Assembly (NCBI GenBank): GCA_013398015.1
Contig: VZRR01004499.1
Coordinates: 487,611 to 551,610, forward strand
Length of the DNA stretch: 64,000 nt
Direction: 5' to 3'
DNA from: Oreocharis arfaki
Lineage: Eukaryota; Chordata; Aves; Passeriformes; Paramythiidae
Shown: positions 51,829-63,700 of the stretch, piece by piece
How the letters are laid out: each line of letters opens with the position of its first letter
How positions within the stretch are numbered: the first letter of the stretch is position 1
Made by a program: the position numbers and the translations under genes
The notes under the pieces: generated by a model
The model's database searches: none
Seen by the model: the letters and a program-made list of their open reading frames with translations, nothing else
What the model was told of the DNA's origin: nothing

Positions 51829-53718
51829 GTGAGCGCCGGCGGAGTGCGGGCGGGGGTTGGGCTGCGGCGTTGCGGGGACTCCCATCCGCAGGTTCCCGCC
51901 CCCATGGGCGGTACCGGCTGCCGAGGGGGGACCTGTGCCCCCAGCCCCCGGCCGGNNNNNNNNNNNNNNNNNNNNNNNNNNNNNNNCGGCTCTCCGCGCT
52001 TGCGGCTGGACCCGCTCGCCTTTCGGAGGCGGAAAAAGTTTGTACGGCGTGGAGCAGAGCGCGGCGGAGCGGTGCGAACTTGGGCTGAGTTAGGCGAGGC
52101 TCTGCGGCATCTCCGCGGGGGGACGGGGAAGAAGGCGGGGCGGCGGGGGGCTGCGCTGCGCTCCGTCGGGTCTGGGGTCCGCCGTGTCGGGAGCGGTCTG
52201 GCTGGGCTCTGCCGTGCGAGTGCCGGGGCTGGAGGCAGCAGGAACGCTTCTCCTGTATCCCGTTCGCGCAGTGGTCAAGGGAGCGCGGACACCGGCCCGT
52301 CGCCGCCGGCTGCGTACGGCAGCGGTGGTGCCGTTGCGGTGTCTTTCCTGCTAAATGTTTTTGTGGCCGTCCGTCGAGTATTAGCTCCTGGGTGAAAAAT
52401 AAATATCTCTGCTCTGGTACTGTGTCTTGCGGATGAAGTATGTCTCTATGACATCTTAGCATGGAAACTGTTTGAAAAAATCAGGAGAAACTGCGAATGA
52501 CTTAATAACTTCTAGGGAAATAACTGCATGTAATAGCTGTAATCCTGTATTTGAGAATACAAAATCAGTTATTCTGCTGATTGATAGATTGTTCGGAATT
52601 CAGCTGTTGCTACAAATTACTTGAATAAGAGATGTTACAAAGTGTTTTGGGGCAGTAATAGTAAAGACTAATGATCAGTTTTATTGAGAAAGTGTATTTT
52701 GTTTCATGTAACGTACAACTTACTGTGCAAGATGTATATGTAGCTAACTTCTACATCACAAATATTCTTCAAATTCCTTGACCAAAGCACCTGTTATTAT
52801 CTAGAGGTTTTTTTCATGTGTTAGAAGTGCTGTTAGTCAAGAACGCTTATCTCTGGCATACATGAATAGTCATTCTTGCATAATTCCTTACCATTTCGTT
52901 TGTTTCAAGATCAACTCTTGTGTAAATTTAAACTATTTTCTTAAGTATCTGTAAGAGGAACACTTTTAAAAGGTACCACATAGGTATTCTTAGTAACATC
53001 CTACATTTATTGTTGAATACATGACATAAATCAAAACAAAACAAGGAGTGACCAAAAATTTTGTCTTTGCTCATCCAAGATAGTGATAGTGTCCTGGGTC
53101 TGATCAGAAGCAAGCCAAGTTCTCTCTGCAAAATGGAGTCAATTTTACAGAGGAGCTAAAGAAACTCCCATTTCAATCCTGTTCCAGCATCAGAGTGTTC
53201 TACTTACACATCAATGACTGTTGCACTGTGCACGCATACCATTTCAATTAATGCTGCCTCAGCTGTCTAAAGGTCTGATGAGATACTTGTTAGCACTTTG
53301 ATTGCTTTTTCTGACACTATTGCCCCTGCATTTGGGATTTGGACATTGCATGTTCATAGTGGAAGGTAATTATGGAAGGTAATAATCTTTGATGTATCCA
53401 TTAAAATAATAGTTTCTTCATTTTTGTACAACATCTGGGGAAAGTTTTTACCTTCCAATAGGATTTTTTTTGTCAGCAGCTGAGGAGAGCAGTGGCTCAG
53501 AGGTATATGAGGGGCTTATAATGAGTATTGGTAAATCATTATCCACAGGGTTACTGCTTAAACCAACATATACTTGCTGTCTCTGGTGGGATGTGACACG
53601 GCTTTATGTTACACGTTCTGCTTCAAATTTTAAATGTAACCCAGTCTGTAAAATGCTTTTGTAAGTTTCTAATCACTTCCTGTTTCACTAATATCAATAA
53701 CATGTTTTTCCTTTTAAG
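51829..53718 (+). other. SLC24A2: Probable intron 1 of SLC24A2
   Basis: Lies between the candidate donor at 51829 and the acceptor TTTTTCCTTTTAAG ending at 53718. The GC-rich 5' part is the rest of the CpG island and the remainder is AT-rich. A second acceptor-like site (TTTTTTTTGTCAGCAG, ending 53479) and a donor-like GTAAAT at 53531 could define a small alternative exon. Confidence 0.45.
51956..51986. other. Assembly gap, 31 N
   Basis: A run of 31 undetermined bases within the GC-richest part of the CpG island. Its true length is unknown. Frames that appear to read through it mean nothing. Confidence 1.
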
Positions 53719-53722
53719 ACGA

Positions 53723-53761
53723 ATGAAGAAAACGCGTCCTGGGAAGAGTGAAAGTACTTGA
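53723..53761 (+). promoter_or_regulatory. uORF 1, 12 codons
   Basis: ATG at 53723, stop TGA at 53759-53761, encoding MKKTRPGKSEST, in the same frame as the main CDS. The start context is weak (C at -3, A at +4), so leaky scanning past it is expected. Confidence 0.4.
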
Positions 53762-53810
53762 TTCTGGGAAGACTCCTTAAGCTCTTCTAACTTCAAAGCT
53801 GGAGAAAATT

Positions 53811-53831
53811 ATGAAGGAACAGTCCATTTGA
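53811..53831 (+). promoter_or_regulatory. uORF 2, 6 codons
   Basis: ATG at 53811, stop TGA at 53829-53831, encoding MKEQSI, in another frame. It ends 29 nt before the main ATG. A at -3 gives it a fair start context, so it could damp translation of SLC24A2 if used. Confidence 0.4.
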
Positions 53832-53860
53832 CTCCCTCACCATCTCACACAGAACACAAA

Positions 53861-54793
53861 ATGGCTCTTCAGAAAAAAACTGTTGCTGGTGTCTTGGAGG
53901 AGTGGTGTTTGGAGGAACCACTGTTCGGTTGCAGGCGGCACCAGAATGTTAGGAAAAAACTGAGACTGATACGAATTGTAGGGCTCCTTGTCAGTGTAGT
54001 GGCCATTAGTACTTTCTCGCTTTCAATGAGTGCCTTTTTCAAGATGGAACCACATAGCATAGTGCTGGTCAGCAGCCTAGATAGCCAAAAGCTGGTGCGT
54101 GGGCACCAAAGAACTCTCTTGGATTTCACAGAACAGAATGAAAACGGCACTCCAGATCCACATGCTTCTATGAAATATGAAGCTGGGCACGACAACCAAA
54201 CAGATGATCATGCGAAGGGAGAGTACCCCGAGGACCTTTTCTCTCTTGAGGAGAGAAGACAAGGAGCAGTGATCCTCCATATAATTGGAATGATTTACAT
54301 GTTTATAGCCTTAGCCATAGTTTGTGATGAGTTCTTTGTTCCTTCCTTGACTGTCATCACTGAAAAACTGGCCATTTCTGATGATGTGGCAGGGGCAACC
54401 TTCATGGCTGCTGGTGGGTCAGCCCCAGAACTCTTCACTTCTTTGATAGGAGTGTTTATATCCCACAGCAATGTTGGCATCGGTACAATAGTGGGATCTG
54501 CCGTGTTCAATATCCTATTTGTTATTGGAATGTGTGCTTTATTTTCTAAAGAGATCTTGAACCTTACTTGGTGGCCACTATTTCGAGATATGTCCTTTTA
54601 CATAATTGACTTGATCTTGCTAATCATCTTTTTTCTGGATAACTTCATAATGTGGTGGGAAAGCGTAACACTCCTGACAGCGTATTTTTTCTATGTGACT
54701 TTCATGAAGTTCAATGTTCAAGTAGAAGAATTGGTGAAGAAATTTTTGAACAGGAACAAGGTTGAGAAGGTAACAACAGATGCTGAAGGAAAG
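53861..54793 (+). CDS. SLC24A2: SLC24A2 (NCKX2), first coding exon, residues 1-311
   Basis: K+-dependent Na+/Ca2+ exchanger of neurons and cone photoreceptors. In the family, Na+ entry drives export of Ca2+ with K+ across the plasma membrane. ATG at 53861 has a good context (A at -3, G at +4) and the start MALQKKTVAGVLEEWC aligns with the mammalian NCKX2 start. Seen in order: hydrophobic segment about 38-60; extracellular loop with N-glycosylation sites NGT (95-97) and NQT (112-114); YPEDLFSLEERRQGA (122-136); transmembrane segments from about 137; alpha-1 repeat 178-226 with GSAPELFTS, where Glu190 corresponds to the ion-binding Glu188 of human NCKX2; further membrane segments to about 282; then the cytoplasmic loop start FNRNK-like (FLNRNKVEKV). 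The exon ends in phase 0 at AAG|GTTGGT (donor 54794). The frame would continue 14 more codons into the intron. The alpha-2 repeat lies in exons beyond the window. SLC24A1 is a less likely identity, because the N-terminus fits NCKX2. Confidence 0.96.
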
Positions 54794-57700
54794 GTTGGTC
54801 AATTTTTAGTTGAATTATATGTAATAATGTCATTGTAAGTCCTGATTCCTTCTATAGCATAAGGATTCTAATACAGTACAGTACCAGTATAGAAAAGTTC
54901 CATGTTTTGCTCAAATGTCCTTTTGTTTAATCGAACTGATATTATTGAAAATAAAAAACCAAGTAGCCTTCTAGTAAATCAATAGCTTTTAACTCCAGGA
55001 TGACCCTGATCACACAGAAAGCAAGAAAGAAAATGCCAGCAAAAAGACATAAACCTTTACTCAGCATTTTGGCACATTGATGAGATCTGAGCTATAGCTG
55101 CTATTTTTTCCCTAAGCTTTTGGATTAAGCAGTAACAATATCTGAGGAGGATCTTGTGACAAAAATTTTGCTTTTTAAAGACTTTTAATGCGCTTTCTTC
55201 CCCAGAAAAAGCACAAATAATTCAGAACAGTATACGAAGTATATCTTTATACATGTTTGTCATCTACTGATGCTGAAAATGCAACATTAACTTCCTGTTG
55301 CAATTAGTGGCAATTATATGAAAAAACTCTTGAAAACAGTGACCACAATGGCAAAAGTCATAGGTTCTCTGTTTAAGAAGGATGGTTTCCCATGTGCTGT
55401 TTGCAACTCCGCAAACTAATTTTTGTCCATGAGTAGACAATGAAATTTATGCACAGAGGGCTTGGTAGGTCTTCAGCAATTACAATAATCTTTTAAACAG
55501 ATTTCTTCTCAAAGCAAGCAATATTTAAGGGACGTATGAAGTTGAGCTGATAAATACTTATGCATGCAGCAGTATGTTGGCTGGAATACCTGGTTTTGTA
55601 TGATATTGGGTATATTCATCTGATAAGGTTTTATTATGCAGTACTTAGTCAAATTATCAGAGGCTTAGCTGCTCACTGTTTCGTTTCTCTTGTTTAGCAG
55701 TAGTATATGAAGTGGTTCAGAAGAGACACAATCCACCAGTATAAGTGCTGGAGGAGAGAGACAAACTAGAACTGGATATTTTAAAAGTTATGACAGATAC
55801 ATTCAGTTTTAGGGCAAGCCACAAACAACCAAAATTAAAACCCAAAGAAGTCTCATTTTTTAATTTTATTCTCTAACCAGGTTTAACGGCTGTACACTTA
55901 CTTGAAACTTTATCTTTTCCTTTCTGTTCTTTTCTTTTTCCAAAATCAGCGTGCTCATCTTCATCTTTCTTAAAATGCATAATTGGGATTCTATAAGTAA
56001 ATGGGAAGAAAGGTCAACACCAGCAAAATACTTGCCCTAATTATCAAAGGGCTTCTTTAACTACATTAGTTGGTGTGAATAATATTTCACAGTGCATTGT
56101 AAGTTCTTTGTCACTTTGTGCTAAAAATAATGTAGTGTTAGAAAGACTGTGGTATATGAAGCAACCTTCATCTGTCCAAAACTGAACAGAAAATATAAAT
56201 CTGTAACTGGTCTGAAGCAATTATGGATATGAAAAGCAACTGCCTTGTGTTGTGGTGAGGAAGACTAGCTGTATATCAAAGTGTTCAATTACTTTCGGCT
56301 GAACAGAAGAATAAATTGGTTGCAAGCCATACTGAACATCATTTATATTTGAAGAACTCTAGATGGACTTGATTTTAAAAGGATACCTTTACGACCACTC
56401 ATTTATTGTCTAACATTTTAATTACTTAGCTTTTGTTTATAATATAGGTACACAGATTTCAGATAGGGGTGAAAAATACCAGAAATTGGCTACTTTTCCT
56501 AAAACCACAAGCTTTGCATCATGTATTTCCTGAAAATATTTTTCCTGAATTAACTTGAATTTAATTAAAGTGATAAAATAATGTATTCATAAGTCATTGA
56601 GGGGTGAAGAAAGATGAAAGTTGCTCTAATTTTGTTGCAATTTAGCAACGTATTTTCTGCTTCCTGGGGAAAATGGCTTCTGAAGTTGTCAGACCATGTT
56701 TTTCCTCTATGAGCCATGCTGTAAAGACATATTTTTGAATATTTCACTGACACTTTGAAGTTATAAGTCATTAGGAATTATTTTATTCTTCAGTTGAACA
56801 GCATTAAGCAGGGTGACTGAACTGATTTTCTTATAGCAGGAATGTCACAGATTATATTTGTTGGATAAAATATCAGTGAAGTTCTCTGTTGATTTATTTG
56901 CTGTTATTAGATAATTGGTTCTCTTGCTTTTTAAATTAAAAAAAAAATTTTAAAAGAAAAAATACTACGGGTAGTCCTACACCTGATAGAGATGCCTAGG
57001 ACTTTCAGCTAGTTATTGAAGTTATTGTCTAAAGCGAAGGATAAAATGTTTTTATATAGTCTGAGGTCTCGTGCCTAGTAGTGAGTGCAATGCACATGGG
57101 TGTTTATTTCCTAAACGCTAAGGGTTATAAGAGTCACAGAAGTGATAGTCTGGCATTTGGTGGCAAAGAATATTTCATTTCAGCAGTGTTAGCTGTTAGC
57201 CTAGACTGCTTCCACCCATCAAGAGTGTGTATGTACAATCATGTGTATCAAGTTTGTATACTGAACACAGAATTTGCAATCTCAGTTTTTTCTGATGGAA
57301 ACTTTTTCGCTCTCTTTTCCTCATTAAGGCAGAGAATTGCTAGGCAGCTATCTGGAATTGAGTGTGTTGAAGTGTCCTGAAATATTTTAATTTTGGGAGA
57401 GTAGATAAAATTCTCTTTCCTCTAACCAAAACTCCCTCTGCCTATCTGTTACTGATTTTGCTTCTGCCAAACTGGCAAGTATTCTGCTAAAAAAACGGGT
57501 GTGTCGTATTTATCTTTAAGACTGTTGTAATCTGAAAGCAGCTCAACAAATTTGAGAAGTCTAAATAAGGCATCATAAAGCTGGATAGTTGAAGGGTTCG
57601 GTGACTTATTAGCAAACAAGAACCAAAGAGTAAAAAACTGATCAGATGAGAAACCTCTTGAGATACTAAAATGTATTTTAATGTTAATTTCAGTACTTTT

Positions 57701-60700
57701 ATTCTCACTTGTCTTGAGAGGTTGAAGAAAGTTTTTCTTTTTCAAGGACAGTATATCCCATGAGAAAAGGCTTTAGATATGAACTTATTTTTCTGTCTAT
57801 CTTTCATTTGCTCTGGGTGTATTCATCATGTTTCTGGAATGCACGTGTACCTCTATAGATGCCTTTTAGATTCCTATCCTCATTCTTAAAAATGAAAGCA
57901 CATTTTTTGTACTAGAAAACTGTGACTATTTGAACTTCTGATCTTATTTTCTTAAGTGTGTTGGTTACTTGTACAAATGTGAATGCAGACAAAGTACTCT
58001 ATATGCATTTTGTTGTGCTCACTATTTTCTTTCACAAGCTTTTAAACATACACAGTCTGGATTATTAAAGTGTCCAGGTTGAGAAAATCTTGTAACTTTA
58101 ATTTTTGGAACAATTTTGTGACACTGGTGAGAACAGAATACAAATTTTTTGCATTTAAAGTTCATAGGGTTCATTGGCAAGGTTCTGTTTGAGCTGTGGA
58201 TAGTTCTGCGCCTCTTGTCACACCCAAGGAAGCCTGATGGCAGTCTGATACTGATGAACTCCAGAGATCACTGTGAAAAGGATGAAAAAAAGGAGGATAG
58301 ATGTAAAAGCAAGAGAGCATGAAAAGACAAAAACCAGATAGCTAAGTTCTACAGTGTAGGATGGCATATGGGATATGCAGATCAAGATGGGTCCCTAACA
58401 AGTGACACTGAGCCCTACGAGCTGCCCTGAATGGTCCCTACAGTAGTAAGTGCCATCCCACCACCGGATACCCCCAGAAGTGCCTTCCAGCCTAACTTAT
58501 TCTGTGGCATGATTTTTATGTTTTATGTCGCTATCCTGCAAAGAACAGATGATTTTTAAGGCTGAGGTGGAGACTTTGGTGTTAATTTGGCATCTTCCTC
58601 AGCTGAATGAAGGTATTTAGAAACATAAGCCTGAAATTGAGTGTAATAGACAGGAAGAGGAAAATAGAAAATGCTGATGGACAAAGTTCTTAAAAATAAG
58701 ACTTTTTTTTACTTTCTGCTAAGATTTCAGTCTATTCGTCGTAGTCAGTGTTGGTGAAGATAATGTTGAATGTAGTAAGTCACGTTAAAACATCATGTGA
58801 AACTAGTTTTTAAGTACTTTTTTCCTTTAATGTCACGTGGAGATCATTGCAGAAATGCTTGAATCTGATCGTTCAGTAAATAATTCAGAACGGTACTGTT
58901 TGGCAACTAGGAGAACAGAATGTGGGTGGCGCAGGGATATTGTGCAAAGACATCTGTTTCGCTGACAGTACCGTTTTAGATAAATAGCTTATGGTATATA
59001 CAAGACAGTTGCAGTTTTTCTACATTGATGGAGAACTGCATTTGGAAAATGAGCTATTTTTACCAACATGGCATAGCTATTATTTTATTGCCAATTTTGT
59101 TGTCTTAGGAAACTTGAATAGCTTGTGTGTGGTATTTTAAGATCCACATTGATCTCAAGTGTTGTCACGGTGTATTTGATGGCAGTATTGCATTCTAAAG
59201 GAAATTAACAGTATTTTAGGTACTTCTCTGCTCAGTGGCTGTATTAGCACTGCACATGCATATTCACTGTTACAATGTCTGATCTCATATATGTTCAAGG
59301 TAAAACAAAAATTACGTGCATGCATACAGGAAAAACTGAAACTCCAGAGCAGTTCTTTTTCAGGGCTTCTTAATTTTGAATCCACAGATCCAGTAACTGT
59401 AACTCTGTCTATAAAGTAACCTTTCTTTTCTCACTACCAAGAAAAGGTTGGGGGTTTTTTTATAGTTTTAATTGTTCATAGTGTTTCACAGTTCTTAGGA
59501 AGATTTGACTTTTATTCTACAGACATTTCTCAGTTGGTCTACTTGTGCAAGCATGTGTGTGAGTATAGAGCTTTGAGTATCTGGATCCTGAGTATCTATC
59601 TCAGCAAGATGGCTGCATTGTTTTAAGTACACATTTGAAACGTAAGCCTCAGCACTGGCATTGAACCACCTTTTGTTTAGATAAATGTGTAATTTTGTGT
59701 CATGTTTTATCTGCTTTTATTCTCTCGAAAACTTTCAATCTACTTCTGTGTTAATTTAATGTTACTCCAGTAGCAGTAACTATGAGTTAATTTGTCTTGA
59801 GTTTTTAGCATTGTTGTTTCAATTTAGGACTATTAACTGTCATAACCAAAGGCTGATACTTTACATATGGAACCATTAGTACAATGAAATGGATACTATT
59901 CTCAGTTTCTTTTAGCACTTCTCAGTAATTTATTGACTACAAAGCAATGATTATAGTTTTCACCACTGGAGTCTCTTGGTTTTTTATTTATGTACTCTGG
60001 TAACGAGCAGAAAGTGACAGCATGCAAATGTAGTGTAGATTAAATGCTCTTAAATCATGGCCATCCGCTAAGATGCAGTCCTTGTTAATTATGATGGGAA
60101 AAAGAAGTCTAGAACCGTGCCACCATTAATTAATAGCAAGGGGGAAAAATATCCATCAATATATTTAAAAATAAAAAGTATATGTAATTAAAAAGTCAAA
60201 TGATATGTCATAGAGGCTGCACAAAACCAGCTCTGTTGGCGAATGTTCACCATGCTGTATTTCAGCAGAACTCCAGACATGGTTAAATTTGTTGTACCAG
60301 AAGCTGTGCAAAGAGAGGAAAGTCTGGTGACTTTATAAATGTTTTTTTCTTCTGCCATCTCAGTTTTGGATACTTTGGTCCAGATCCTCCACAGAATGTG
60401 AGAGCTACGGGAGACCGTAGGTGGAATTTCAAGCCCCAAATCAGTATACCAAACCTCAAAATATGTGCCAGCTTTGGGGTGCTTAATCTCTGAAGGAGCT
60501 TTACTTTAAAACAGAAAAAAGGTTCAGAAATCTTTTTTTTTTTGCTTATAGGCTTGTTCAGAAATGGCAGACCCAGGTGCAGCAGCATGGTACTGCTTTT
60601 CCCTCTGACCCATATTCCTCTCCCTTTTTCCCCAAGACAGTTCTCCAGATTTACTTCTCATATAAATATTTGGCAAAATCCAAGGGCTTTTTACAACATC

Positions 60701-63700
60701 TTCAGATTTTGGGGATGATAGTGCTCAAATTTTATGAAATTGCGTACAGATCTCCCACGTTCACTGCCCATTTTAAGTTGGTGCCATCCTGTAAAAGTTT
60801 TGAGTGGCAAGGCACAGCTGACTCCCCTACTTTTCTGGTCTTGTTTTAAAAGACCATAGTGATCACTCCACGGTAGACATTTTAAAGTGTGGGTGTGTGA
60901 TGTGGGTAATGGAAGCTGCCCTAGGGCAGTGCTTGTTGCAGTGTCGAGGGTGCCACATTTAGAGTGTGTGATGCCCTGAGCGCTGCTGACTTCAGGGTGA
61001 CCTTGGCCTTTCTGAGAGGTGACACTCCCCAGGCAGCCGGCACTACGCTGCCAGGGCCACAGGCCAAAAAATTAGGTTTGATGAAGTGCTTCTTTCCTGC
61101 TAATGATCTGAGGTTTTGTTGGTTTTATTTGCAGGAGTCAGTTTTCCACTGCCAGCTGTAGAGGTGAGGAAACAGGCTCTATTGTGTCCTTTCTCCTCTG
61201 ATTTTTTCACCCAAGGATTCATGGGTTTTGCTTTTGTAACTGTGGAATAAGATTATAACCAATTTGAATTTTTTACTGTGTAATGGATAGTATGTTCACA
61301 CCAAAGAAAGTCCTACAACAAAAACGATATAGAAGTGGAGGTCAGGAACGTTCTTAAAAATAAGGTATGTGCCCATGTTTCTTTTGAAAAGATCTCAGTG
61401 GGATGAATGAGTATTAAAAGTGTTTTACACATGGTGTATAAAACAGATGGGAAGATGTATTGGAGATGAGTGTGAATGAACAGCTGTAAAACCTGTAACT
61501 CTTAAGACGTTCTATCTAGCAACCTCTGTTACTGTTTATAAAATAAACTTCAATACAAAGAGTAAGACTTCCTTATCTCTCCCCAGACACATACCAAGTT
61601 TTGTCTAACCTGCAAATGGTGACTAGTGTGATGCTAATAACTCTGTAGAATAAATGTTTTTTCCTTCACCTTGGCCTGGATCAGCCATGTTCTGTTGTTT
61701 CTCAGCTAGCTTTTATTTAAACACCACTTTTTATTATTTAACTTAATTGCTGCTTCCATTAATCTGTGCAGCAGTAAGTGTGCTATTGGCACAAACTAGA
61801 GATTCAAATTATTTCTTGGCACTGACAAGCTTTTTAGAACCTACAATGACAAGATAGACGAAATACTGGCTAATTGTTATAAATTTATCATGCACAGGTA
61901 TGTATCATGAGACACAGGTGTCTTAGAAAAAGAAAGGTGACTTGTTTTATGGTTTGTTTTTTGGTTTTTTTAATTAAAACCCATTTTTCAAGTACTCCTG
62001 AAAATTACTGTCTTCCTTTATCAGTACAAACCAAATACCTTAATTATACTTAGCTGTGCATTTCAAAATGCTGGGAATTTGGTCTCTCAAGTAGAACGCC
62101 TTCTAGAATGGTCCTGACACGGTATTGTTCTGAGACAGGAACATATTTTTTAACTATTATTAATTTTCCTAGCAAAGTAATGAGATGATAATCTGGTCTC
62201 CCCTAGACTAGGTGCTTAGATAACTGTATGAAATCACAGTTTCTTTCCTCAGTAACTCATCGTGGGAAAAAGATAAATTCCATTCACAGTACCTGATAAG
62301 AATAATATGATTTGTCATATATACAGTTATATGTACAGTTAGCAGTTTTTTCCTCCTCACCCAAGCTGTTACTGAGTTGCTGATTATTTATTAAACATAG
62401 ATGTACAAGAAGGAATTTAAAGAAGTAGCTTGTTTCTCTATCTGGTCTTGCAATAGATCTTCGCAAGCATCAGTCAATGATGTGTCTGGTAGAAGGCAGC
62501 ACCCTTTTCTATTATAGGACCTAAGGCAAACAGTACTGTTGATGCTCTATTTTGCTTTTGGGGAAAATAGTCAGATCGGATGGTTTGGATTTAGCTTGGT
62601 TTTGTTGTAAATGTGTTTGTTTGAAATTCTTGCAGTTGTACTGTTAAGTGCAGGTCAGTGTCACAGGCAAATGGAAAATCCTGAGTTAGAGCAGCCTTAG
62701 GGCATACTTTTGGCAAGTAAATTACATCTGACAGAAAATACATTGTAGTACATTACCACGTATTTCATTATTTTGCAGGCAATACCTGTATCTTTGAGCA
62801 AATACAGTAGTTGTTTGCTGTCATTGGTGGTTTGTTCATTTACCTGTGTTCTGATCTGAAAAAAGGAAATGGAAAAAAAATTCTGTATTGGAAAAACAGC
62901 CACTGCCTTGCTGGTAATAGAAGTGGGCCTCAGGGCTGGAGAGAGCAATGAGAATTCAGTGTGTTGATCATGTATTTGTTTCTACATCAGTTGAAGGGCT
63001 CCGAGCTCATGTTGCCTCTGAAGCAGCTTTATCTAGCAGTATAACTATTGCCTTGCCTTAACCACTCACTCACTTTGGATGATTTTACTGTCCCTGTCAG
63101 GTACGATTTCATCAGGGCAGCTCAAAGAACAATTACTGCTAAGTTACTGTGTTTTGCACTGTTCCATTACCATTCCATTGTCATCCATATTGTGATTTAC
63201 ATGAACAGCCATAAATAGCTGCAATCTTGGATGACTTCCTTTAAGGTGAGTGTGCAAAAACAGGCTTAAAGGTGTGTCTGTGCAATGATATTAAAACTGC
63301 TATGAAGTCCTGCACTTAAGGGAATAATAGATTAGTGCAAAGTGTTTTCCTGTATGAGGAAGAATATAGATAGCAGGGAGTTTGTACTACAAACTATGCT
63401 GACACATTAATCAGAAATTTTCCTCGAGAATTAATCCTGCATTATCACCTCTTAACTGCTTAATGCTGCGAGTCTAGTCTGAAGTCAGCTGTAATACCAG
63501 TGACATTTATTGCATAACCGACTAGTGTAAACTCTTCACCCTCTCACATTGCTGTAAAACAGCTCTAGCTGATATAGATCACTAAGCAAAAGGCACATCT
63601 GCTGTCACAGCCTGTGTTTGGTGACCTTCAGGGCATCATTTGAGACCTATCTAGTTATATAGACTTTTGCCCAAGGGAGAAGATTGAAGTTTGCAGTGTT

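Larger units (their letters stand above)
51600..52400 (+). promoter_or_regulatory. SLC24A2: CpG island, probable SLC24A2 promoter
   Basis: About 800 bp of strongly GC- and CpG-rich DNA, the only such island in an AT-rich window, lying 1.3-2.1 kb upstream of the first coding exon. It has GC-box (Sp1-type) sequences GGGGGCGGGG at 51651-51660, CCCCGCC at 51670-51676 and AGGGGCGG at 51681-51688, and no obvious TATA box. Long open frames on both strands (up to 320 codons) cross it, including through an N gap. They result from the scarcity of stop codons in GC-rich DNA. The island could also drive a divergent non-coding transcript. Confidence 0.75.
53719..53860 (+). promoter_or_regulatory. SLC24A2: SLC24A2 5'UTR part of exon 2
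   Basis: Begins after the polypyrimidine acceptor ending TTTTAAG (AG at 53717-53718) and runs 142 nt to the ATG. An in-frame TGA at 53759-53761 bounds the main ORF upstream, so the protein cannot begin further 5' within this exon. It carries two upstream ORFs. Confidence 0.65.

Noticed and set aside
51500..52462. 320-codon - strand frame and several + strand frames in the CpG island
   Set aside because: GC-rich DNA has few stop codons. The frames read through the N gap, are Ala/Pro/Arg/Gly low complexity, and occur on both strands.
53828..53860. Start of SLC24A2 at the TTG at 53828
   Set aside because: The ATG at 53861 has a good Kozak context and its N-terminus aligns with mammalian NCKX2. 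A TTG start is not expected in a vertebrate mRNA.
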